Both the position numbers and the translations under genes were made by a program. Shown here piece by piece: positions 11,011 through 21,100 of a stretch of DNA of 64,000 nt (positions are counted from its first letter, which is position 1; each line of letters starts with the position of its first letter). The notes under the pieces are model-generated. The model was not told the DNA's origin. It searched no databases and saw only the letters and a list, made by a program, of their open reading frames with translations. The DNA is from Psococerastis gibbosa (taxonomy: Eukaryota > Arthropoda > Insecta > Psocodea > Psocidae), in assembly GCA_963971405.1 (NCBI GenBank), contig OZ020491.1, positions 10,968,855 through 11,032,854 on the forward strand. Direction: 5' to 3'.

Positions 11011-12251
11011 ATGAATTTAGGTTACTTACTTTTACTCTTTCCTCGCCTTATCCCCTACAGGGGGGTAGGTGGTACGTCATTGGCGCTTCCTAGGCCCTCT
11101 GTTGAGGGCGTCTTGGGGGGGGGGGAGTATGAGTGAGTTCTTCCATATCTGTCTGGAACTTTCTCGCTAGTGTCTGCTTAGGGGTTCCGCTTTTCTGGTT
11201 TCTTAGGAGTTAGGACTTCGCGTGCACATAGTTTTCTTTAGTATTACCCCCACTTGAACCTTTCAGACTCATTAAGCGAACTTCATGCCATCAAAATTAC
11301 AGCTGTGCTGATGACAGGCCATGGATTGTTTTTGGGCCCCCCTGCAGTCATTCGTGAACAAACTATCAAACTATGCATGATATACTTCTTGAAGAAAAAA
11401 AAAAGACATTGCTATTTTTGCAACTGCACAGCCCTGGTTAGGCATAGATCAGATCGTTGATTCGAATCCCGCCAAGCCGAGATTTTTCTAAATCCTCTAA
11501 TTTCGGTTATAACGAGGAGGTTGCCTCTCAATTTTAAGAACACGAACAACTGTAAATATAGCTAGTTTGGGTTCAAATTTATAAATCGTGAGGATCTCCA
11601 AGGGGTAGAATCTTTTCTCAGTCCGTTATGCGTTATTCACTGCGTGTATGCACGATCATAAGCCAAACATTTGAGCATAAATTACATACTCGTACATCTC
11701 ACGGACACCACAACTCTAAACTTCGGTGCCTATAATTATAATTCATCGAAAACGTGTTACTTCAGTATTTCCGTAGGTACTGTAAATAAGACCGTTTCAA
11801 CTGAAATTAGTGAAACTAAGGAAAATGTTAATAAGTAGTCGCAGATTCACACATTTCTTCCTAAAAGACATGCTGCACCATGCCGTATCATAACAGATAG
11901 CACTGCCTTAATGGCCATCCCAATATGGTAAACCACTCACCAATTACATAAGATAATCATCATACCATTTACACGCATGAGATTCGATAAACCCAGCTGA
12001 TCGCCTGTAGGTACATATCTAGACTGGTTTGCTGTACAATTTGCATTATTTAGCCAACCTCTGTAATGACACTTGGAAATGAATGAGTGAAATTAACATA
12101 TCTTTTGGCGTTGAAATGTTTTATGTATAGTTTCGTGTTTTGATGGGTAAAACACAATATGGCGGTTTTAATTTGTTTTTAGTTTTCGGAGCCATCCGCC
12201 ATAGAAGTGGCGAGGAGGTTAAGTTGTCATGACGTAGTATTTTTGAAGATA
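11011..12251. other. gene-free, with a SINE-B fragment
   Basis: 11430-11525 is the 3' part of SINE-B (TTCGAATCCCGCCAAGCCGA, then TTATAACGAGGAGG). A short stretch near 11290-11330 encodes VLMTGHGLF, resembling the LINE tail at 54.5 kb. A poly-G tract lies near 11116. Otherwise unassigned. Confidence 0.45.
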
Positions 12252-12450
12252 GTCAAGACCTGTAGAGTAGTGGTACAGACTCCTACTTTTACCGGAAAGG
12301 TTGTTGGTTCGAGTCCCATGCTTCCGAGGCCTTATAAAGCAGGCGGTCCCGGGTCATCCTAGTTGAGTGTAAGAGAGAGCTTTATAGCCCTAGCTCAGCT
12401 AGGTAGGCTTAGTAATAGAACAACAAAAGGTCAAGATTTATTTATTTATT
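12252..12450 (+). repeat. SINE-A copy
   Basis: Head GACCTGTAGAGTAGTGGTAC, box B GGTTGTTGGTTCGAGTCC, a body lacking about 25 bases after the head, and a 3' end running into (ATTT)n. Confidence 0.8.
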
Positions 12451-12519
12451 TATGCTGTTTCCTATTGATTAGATCGCAACATGAATAATAATGTCCTATG
12501 GACCTAGGTCTACTTATAG

Positions 12520-12735
12520 TGGCCAATTGATCCAATGCCAACGACCCTGTGGATTTCGGACATGATTTGTATTGTTTCCGTTTTAATATTGGACCATTGG
12601 CAAACTGGTATACGTCCTCGATGTCAACCTACACTGGCTTCAAGCGATAATGGACAAGTTGAGATAAGCTCACCATTGACGCAATGAAACAGGTGAAAGC
12701 ATGACTTAACCAAGTATTGATACGAGTCTATAATA
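12520..12735 (+). repeat. dispersed repeat D copy
   Basis: Carries the family landmarks TGGATTTCGGACATGATTTG, TTGGCAAACTGGTATACG, CGATGTCAACC and GCATGACTTAACCAAGTA. Other copies: 15610-15700, 20750-20900, 34470-34690, 37135-37285, 39700-39890, 43460-43690, 46530-46735 and 57950-58160. Probably a SINE-like element; no Pol III boxes were confirmed. Confidence 0.6.
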
Positions 12736-13182
12736 GGCTTAGCTGCGCATAGAACTCTTATACTTCAATTTGTTCAAAAAGATATGTATACTTAAATATT
12801 TGTATCATATTTATGCCTTATTCCGCACCTGGAGTGGCACAATGAGTGCCATGCACCGTAGTGTGAATGTGCTATGCGGGAGTAATGGGTTAATTGTAAA
12901 TTAACCGCTCTATTTTGGAGTCGTCATTAAAGCGTCCTGTATGACAGTTGCCTTTTAGTCATTTAACTCACTGTTAACGCACAGGACCGAGAAGTAGAGG
13001 AAGTCGCGCCAAAATCTGATAAATAATGCATTTCAATTTTTATTTTTATTTTACTATGAAATTTTTCAAAAACCTAAGTTGTAAATTACTATACTACTAG
13101 TATATGTGTATGAACAATGTACAATGCATACATACTGTATGAACTTTGCTCAGTGTATAAAAAATTGTGGTCTTACATTTTT
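12736..13182. other. gene-free stretch
   Basis: No exon or repeat boundary recognised. Confidence 0.45.
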
Positions 13183-14008
13183 ACTTTCCAATTTATACGT
13201 AGTATGAGGAAAGCTTTGTGATAGTCGAAATTTTCGATTCCGAGATTTCAACGGATTTACACGTTTTAAGGTCCCAGGAACCCAAAAAAGGGGTTTTTAC
13301 GAAATGTCTGTCTGTCTGTGCATCGATTTCCAGGCAAACTACTCGGTCGATTTTGATGAAATTCGGCATGTAGGTTCACAAAAATCATACCTCGAGACCA
13401 TTTTTTTTATTTGGGGCTAACTCAATTTGGGGGGTTTCATTCTCAAAAAAATCCAAAAAAAACGTCAAAAAAAATTATTTCTCAAAAACGGCTCCAACGA
13501 TTTCTTTTAAATTCACATATATTCTAGTCGTTCTTAATGTTGATAAAATGCGGGGGGTCGCTTACCCCTTGATAGTTTGCTTCTGGGGGTAAAAAAATAA
13601 AAATAGCTTAATTTTAATGAAAAATGACTAAAAAATAATATTTCTGCGAAACTTTTCTATCGATGATTTCTACCTTCAGGCATGTTTTAGGTGTTAAGTT
13701 GAGTAACGAAATCGGACAGTTGGCTTTCCCAAAAACCTATTTGCTTTTGCGCAAAAATTTTTTTTTTGAGAAAATGATAGAAACTGCATTGCCTGCCCTG
13801 CCATTATTACTGTGTTGTAATGTGTTTTAAATATATTGAGGTTACCTCACCTCCAGTGACGTCAGGTGGACACCCCCCCCCCCCCCCCGAGTTATCCGAA
13901 ATTTAACCGTAGGAAAATTATTTAGGGCCTACCATGAAATTATTCATTTTCTCTCCCTACTAATTGATAAATTGGAAAGCATGTTCGAGTAAACTCGGAC
14001 CGGTTCTT
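13183..14008 (+). mobile_element. K-family element
   Basis: About 830 bp. Starts at CTTTCCAATTTATACGTAGT and ends near GGAAAGCATG...CTCGGACCGGTTCTT. A short inverse match (ATAAATTGGAAAGCA against TGCTTTCCAATTTAT) lies at the two ends. Internal marks are GTCTGTCTGTCTG, AAATGCGGGGGGTCGCTT and a poly-C tract after GTGACGTCAGGTGGAC. No long coding frame is conserved between copies, so it is non-autonomous; superfamily unknown. Confidence 0.75.
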
Positions 14009-14648
14009 GATAACGTCCGAAGTAAATTAATAAAAATATAAAATGTATGAGATTTTGTAATGTCTCCTAGGACATCAACATTTTCATAAATGATGCCAAC
14101 ATTTTTGGTGCTTGTTGTGAAACTTGTAAAATAATTTGAAGATCAATGAAAAAAGTACTCTTTCTCCTCCAAAATTATGGGAAGAAGGCTTTTTAGTTTC
14201 CGTTCAATCCGTTCAGTCAGTGGAGTAACGGACGAAGGAAAAAAAATTCAAGTCAGTTGATTATCTCACTTCTGAATTGCCAGTCCCACTATTGCTATTG
14301 CGCAGACTACACTCTTAAAAGCTGCATTTCATATGCAAATGCAATGAACTGTCTGTGGACTTAGCCTACAGTGTCATGCAAACTTTAAGTCAAGGAAATG
14401 CAACCCATGACGTCATGTACTTCAAACAAATGAGCTGTTGTACCACTCCTACATCGCCAGGGCCGTATCAAGGTTACTTAATTAGAGTCTGGCTACTGTT
14501 AAGAGCAGATGTGTGAATCATTGAGCTTCTAGTTTTTGTTGAAAAGTGTATTTGTGATGTCAGGGCCCGACTTATATTCTTCGACCCCGCGTTTTGATTG
14601 TCATAGACTTAAAATATGGTAAAAATAATCTTTAAATTCTTGGCTTAA
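14009..14648. other. gene-free stretch
   Basis: No exon or named repeat was recognised. Confidence 0.45.
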
Positions 14649-14890
14649 TAAGAGTGTATTTCGCGTAGGAAAGTGGCAACACGAAATTTAATACTTCTTA
14701 TTTTTTTAATTTAATTAACTAGTCAAGTTATTCAAGATTTGGCTCATTTAAGTTATAGAAGCCTACTTTATGTATCATATAATAGGATATTATTAATTTT
14801 AGGTGTTGTAGTTTTTTTCATGGTATCTATTTTACTTGAAAATTTAGCCCCAACCATTTTTATGAAAAAGCGGGATGTGCATGCTTACTT
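14649..14890. mobile_element. P-family MITE, 3' truncated
   Basis: Left flank TTAA at 14645-14648, then a CGCGTAGGAAAGTGGCAAC-type terminus and the internal TTTGGCTCATTTAAGTTATAG and ATGTATCATATAATAGG blocks. The right arm is largely missing. It sits just upstream of the MIF4G start exon. Confidence 0.55.
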
Positions 14891-15054
14891 ATTGTTGGGC
14901 TAACTTTGCGATTTTCGTGTTTCAGGTGCAATGCGAATTCCTCTGCAAGATGGGGATGCCTGAACAGTGCTACTTGATGCGCAAGTAACTATACTTCGAA
15001 ATAGAACGATATCGAAACGAATCTCAATAGAAATAAACGACAGTGGTGGCAAAA

Positions 15055-15165
15055 ATGGCGGAAACACAGACTAATCAGCGTCCGAGACAAAACTTTGTGC
15101 TCAGCCGCGAAAGAAGTTTTGTCAGACCCCCAAGTCAATTCCATCAGTACCTTTACCATCAGCCG
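15055..15165 (+). CDS. MIF4G gene coding exon 1
   Basis: Starts AAAAATGGCGG and ends CAGCCG|GTATGT, phase 0; 37 residues beginning [17 protein letters not shown]. An acceptor-like TTTCGTGTTTCAG ends at 14925, so the exon may extend back to 14926 as 5' UTR. Confidence 0.75.
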
Positions 15166-18100
15166 GTATGTGTAAGACGGCTATTCCACTTGTCAATATC
15201 ACGTCATTTATGCATCAATAATAAGTCTCTATCATATTATAACTTAATTTATAATATATAAGTTAAGTGTCTACATAATATAGTCTCCTTAAAATAAAAA
15301 TCTCATCAATTATTTATGCACAAATGAAGGAATATTGACAAGTGGAATAGCCGCCTTTAAGAAGAAATTGTCAGTCTTGAATGCGTATTTTTTGCTGACA
15401 TGTCAATCCTCAAATCGTTGGCTTCTCAATTTTCATTTTTTATTTTTAGAGTGAGGTTTTTACCTTATATGAAGCCTTATGTGTTCGGTCATTGTTCTCC
15501 ACAAATTGGATAATTGGATTAAGTGATTTTAGAGACTCTGTTGCTCAAATTACGTAGGCAGTAATAGGATGTTCTTACGAAATATTTCTATTATCCGCCC
15601 TCCATTTGTCAATATAGTGGCCCATTGGTCATTGCCTATGCCTACGACCCAATGGATTTTCAAACATTATTGATATTGTTCCCGCGCGATTTTTTGCCTT
15701 GCATGGTCTATTCGTTGTTTCTTTGCATGTTGCCCAGCCATTTTATCCAAGTCGTCCGACCCGTGCCGCAGAGTTTTGGGATCTTTTACAACCTTTCAAC
15801 ACAAAATTGAGCCCCCAATTAAGTCAGGACCTGTAGAGTAGTGGTACAGACTCCGAATTTCACCCGAAAGGTTGTTGGTTCGAGTCCCACACTGGCTAAA
15901 TTGTCTGGCCATGCTTGGGAAGGCATGTAAAGCAGGCGGTCCCGGGTCATCCCAGTTGCGTGTAAGAGAGGGCTTTATAGCCCTAACTCCGCTAGGTTGG
16001 CTTAGTAATAGAACAACAAAAAGTCAAGATTTATTTATTTATTGCTTTCCAATTTTTACGTAGTATAAGGAAAGCTTTGTGATGGTCGAAATTTTCGATT
16101 CCGAGATTTCAACGGATTTACACGCTTTCAGGTCCCAGGAACCAAAAAAAGTGGTTTTTACGAAATGTCTGTCTGTCTGTGCATCGATTTCCGGGCAAAC
16201 TACTAGGTCGATTTTGATGAAATTGGACATGTAGGTTCGCAAAAATCATACCTCGAGACCACTTTTTTTATTTTGAGCTAACTCAATTTGGGGGGGTTTT
16301 ATTATCAAAAAACTCCAAAAAAACGTCTAAAAAAATTATTTCTCAAAAACGGCTCCAACGATTTCTTTTAATTTCACATATATTGTAGTCGTTATTAATG
16401 TTGACAAAATGCGGGGGGTCGCTTGCCCCTTGATAGTTTGCTTCTGGGGGTAAAAAAATAAAAATAACTAAATTTTAATGAAAAATGACTAAAAAATAAT
16501 TTTTCTGTGAAACCTTTCCATCGATGATTTCTACCTTCAGGCATGTTTTATGTGTTAAATTGAGTAACGAAACCGGACAAATTGCTTTCCCAAAAAACTA
16601 TTTGGTTTTGTGCAAAAAAAATGTTTTTGAAAAAATGATTGAAAATTCACGGTCAAATGAATTGCGTGCCCTGCCATTATTGCTGTATGGCAATTTGTTG
16701 GTCTGACCTATCTAGAATTTACCTCACCTCGAGTGACGTCAGGTGGACAACCCCCCCCCCCCCCCCCGCCCGAGATTTCGGAAATTTAACTATAGGAAAA
16801 TTATTTACCATGAAATTACTCATTTTCTCTAGCTACTACTTGATAAATTGGAAAGCATGTTCGAGTAAACTCGGACCGGTTCTTTGATATGTTCTTGTTG
16901 TAGATTCTTCATAAAAGGCCAAAAAATCTTGACCTGCAAAAGGCTGGGAACAATAAGCCTACTATGGAAATATACAGACCTCCCAATATCCGTGCCGATG
17001 ACCCTAACCAACGACTGAATGTTCATGCCAAAGAATTTACAATGAATTATGCTCAGCTACAGCCTTCTCGGTAAGTAGTAGTAGTAGTAGTAGTGTTCGT
17101 CGGGTTAATAACGACTTAGGCCTCATATTTGGGCCCATAGAGCGACCCCGCCTTGACTGTCCTATGCCAGCCCATAGGACAGTGGACCTCCTGATTATAG
17201 TGGATTCCGAACCGGCACTTGGGAAACACAGTGAAATCACACGATTAGTTCGGAGGTGACCAGGACAAGTCCTACCATGTTTCCCTACCGGCACTGTGCA
17301 CACGACCAAGTTATCTGCAGCTTTGAACCTGCTCTGGTCCGCTTCTCGGTAAGTAATGAAATCGTGGTATTCTAGACTATGACAATTTTGGTAGCTCTCA
17401 TTTGGGACACTTTGTTGGCGTCTGTGATTGACTTGGAACTCCAGAATTTCAAGCGTGAACATACCAAAGAAACGGTCATACCAAGTTGAATCCACAAAAA
17501 CAGAGCCTGTTCCATGCTGCAGCCAATTTGGTAGTGTGCAAAGCGTTGGCAGAGGAACATGGTGGGACATGATAACGCGCTGAGACTATACCAGTCAGTC
17601 TAAGTGCATGTTGAGTCAGGGTGACAGGGTTCCTTAATGGAGAAATACTGAAAGCAGGCGTTGGAAAAGGAACGAAGTAGCAAGTTCCCGGGTAAACTGA
17701 CGATTTTTTACCGTAAAGAGTTATTCTAAAACATTTTGCTTACATATTTAACCCCGGTCAACTAGGTACGTCGTGCTACGACTGCAGATCCGTCCCATGT
17801 GCAAGTGTGCGTAATGACCTTGGTGATTGTAACGGATTCGTTTAAAGAAGCAATATGCATGCCTATAGTAGAGGTCGTTGCATTGCAATAATAGGCTGCT
17901 CATATTGATTCCGGTCTCCGACCTGCATGTTTTGTTAACGTCTTGGCAGACGGATTGAAACACTGTAGCTGGTAAGACTGTTGGCAGATCTATACTAGAA
18001 GTCTGGCTAACTCCATACAAGAGCTCAATACTAGCAATACTTCCTAATTATCAAAAAACCAATCTTTTGCAGTTCAAGTGGCAACATTCTCGTGAGCATG

Positions 18101-21100
18101 GACCCTTACTTCCAGCCATACAAGCTACAGCCCAGCATGTCGGCGCCCAGAGTCCAGTTCTGTCTACAGCCGCTACACGACAATATGGAGCTGCTGATGC
18201 AGCATCAGGCTATCCAACATAAATCAGCGTTCAAGGTTCACGAAAGTCAGTCCAGCAAGAACCGCAGTCCAGCCTCCCCGGACAATGGCAAACAGGTTCG
18301 GTTCCAAGGTAAGCCGTTAGTAAACCCATTTTTGAGGATGGGTTAATGACTTACATATTAACCCAGTTTAGTCGCTAGAATCAGTGGAATAAAATGGTGT
18401 GAATTAGAGTACATAGAATACAAAAAATAAAGTCAGACATCCCTTGGTAAGGTATTTCAATTGTATTGGGATGGAAAGCCATTTCAAGAAAGAAAGAAAA
18501 TTGTCTTTATTTTTTATTTTTATTTTTTTTTTACTTTTTTTATTACATAATATTTATATTTGCACCCAAAAATATGTTATTGGGTAGGTTAGCTTAAGAT
18601 AAAGCGCGCCTAGTAAAATAAATGCAGACTCATGTCTTACTTTCATGTCTAGGAGTAGGTACATTCTATTGTTCCTCTCTAAAAAATTACAAAATTATAT
18701 TTCAGACAAAAATTCTAGTCCTCCTATAGCTGGTTTACAGAGGTCGAAGAGTTTGGGAGCTGCAGACCTACTAGCGCGACAAGCTGCCGCGCAGGACGTC
18801 ACTGCTGATTTGGGTCCCTTCCCGCCTGAACTTCAGTCAGCACTGTTGCGTGCGAAAGAAGGTATGCTCCCCTCAATAATCGAGCGTTATCGAAGATGGG
18901 AGTTCAGTTTTTGTTAACCATAAACATAACAAAATGTTATTGTTATTATTATTGTCTGTAAACGCACTGCTTCTTTTTAGAAGGAACATGTCAAAGAGCT
19001 GTGTGAGCCTCCCTTATGATCGCTAGTCTCAACCACCCAACGATTATAAAATGGAAGAGATAGCGCCTAACCATAAGTTAAGTAAAGCCGATAATAGAGA
19101 AATGGCAAAGGAAAGTCCACTTTGCAGGGTTCCATCATAAAACAAAGAAAATATCGACAAAAGAAAAAACAAATGAACAATCCAGCAGCTGTAAGTACTG
19201 CGCACTTGGTTTGCATTCTAAATAGCTTGCTTTTGGCTATATTAGGCTTATATACGTGCCAAGGGCTGAAGAGGAAGGCGCAAGACCGACCTGGAGGTTG
19301 ATATACAGAGAGTTGCTGCCAACCAATCGTGGAGATTGTGACCTCAGAAGAAGAAGGCTTATGGGGAGTACCACCCGCTTACACTAGGAAACTAAATAAA
19401 TAAAATAAATAAATATTGACTATTTTTGTTCTATTACTAAGCCAACCAAGCGAAGTTAGGGCTATAAAGCCCTCTCTTACACTCAACTAGGAAGGCCCGG
19501 GACCGCCTGCTTTACATGCCCTCCAAGTATAGCCAGAAACTAAAATGTAGGAAGTGTAGGACTTTCGGGTGAAAGTCAGAGTTCGTACCACTGCTCTACA
19601 TGTCTCGGCTATCGCGGAATCGTCAAGTGACTGAGCTCCGGATGCTCATCCAGCCCGCCCGCAACCAACCTGTACAGCATGTGCGCAATGAGGTTCATTT
19701 GTGACGTCATTTTGTAGATGGCAGCACCAGTTGCTAAGATATCAAAGCGTTGATTTTTCCATAAGCCTCAATAATATTTTAAAATTATTTTATTTATGTA
19801 TTATTTTAAAGTGATATTTTTCTATAAATCATGGAGAATATATATATTAAATTATATGCAGCGCAATAAGGTCCAGGGATAGTAAAAATATTATAAAAAA
19901 ATATTAAAATAATTAATTAGATGCTAAGAACTTAGTTTTCACATCACTGAACTATGTATATATACACTGGAAATACACCAGGAGCGCTAGGGCTGTCGGC
20001 AACGGACAAAACCTGATATCTTGGTTATTATGGCAGAAGCGTTCCATGCCATATACACTTACGTGTAAATTTGATGTATTTCAATAATTTTTTTAATACG
20101 ATTAATTGACATTTTCTGCTTTTGTAACATTTATTTATTTATTATAGAAAAATATTCTATGGTAACACACCGGCATTTATGAAGATTTATTAATATTTAG
20201 CTAGGAATATGTTACTAAGAAAAACTGTGTCAAGCAGCAATTTAACAAGAGATAGTCAAACTATTTAGTCCAATCTTACCATGTTCGTCTATTTAATTGC
20301 ATTGGGACTAAATTTGAAGTGTTGAACTTCCTAAATTTAGGCTCCTACCTATATCAGCAGCCTGATCGAGGCGGCGATTATAATACCGGGTTTAAATGAA
20401 TACCATAGGATTATAACTGTAAACAAACAAATTTTGAATAGCACTTTCCATTATAAAATGATCTTGTTTACATTTTTAATACTAGGGGATTAAATAAATA
20501 CCGGTATTATAATCGCCTCGATCAGGCTGCAGGAGTAGATCCAGCCCGTTGGGGGTGGGGGGTGGTACTTTGGCTCAAAATATAATAAACATATGTAGTA
20601 TCTATTACATTATAACGTAATAAGTTAGGCAACTTACAACAGGCTAGCTTATAAGATTTTGGGGGCAGCTCCCCCTTCATCTGTCCTTGACTACACTTCA
20701 ACTAGAATAAGCAGAATATAATAAGAATAAGTAGTCACTCTGGCTAGACCCCATTGACGGATACATGGAGGCAGCTACCCACAGTTTACCGATGGCCAAA
20801 AATGCATACAAATGATGTCCGAAATCCATGGGGTCGTTGGCATTGGACAAGGGACCTATGGACCACGTATGTAGACCTGGGTCCATAAAAAGTCATTGAG
20901 GACATTATTACTTACTAGTTCATGGGCTACCTGCACTATGGAAATGTGTTCCCGTTGTTTCAGACCCGAACGCTGTCCCTCCTCGTCTTCTCATGGAGCT
21001 GGTCCGCGGCGTTATGGAGCGTGTGCTGGAGGGGCGACGCCACGCTGAACCAGCGGCTAAGCTCTGTATCAACATCATTGAGCGGGAAAAGAAGGAGACG

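Larger units (their letters stand above)
18862..20963. other. MIF4G intron 4: repeats only
   Basis: Holds a reversed SINE-A (19395-19608), the inverted partner of the 8.4-kb repeat (19680-19940), a MITE with CCTGATCGAGGCGGCGATTA termini (20358-20529) and a reversed repeat D (20750-20900). Confidence 0.65.

Noticed and set aside
10772-11093. Plus-strand open frames over 80 codons
   Set aside because: They are shadows of the minus-strand LINE tail.
14926-14988. Apparent terminal exon (20 codons then TAA) after an acceptor-like site
   Set aside because: Too short to be meaningful, no upstream partner exon found, and better explained as 5' UTR of the MIF4G start exon.
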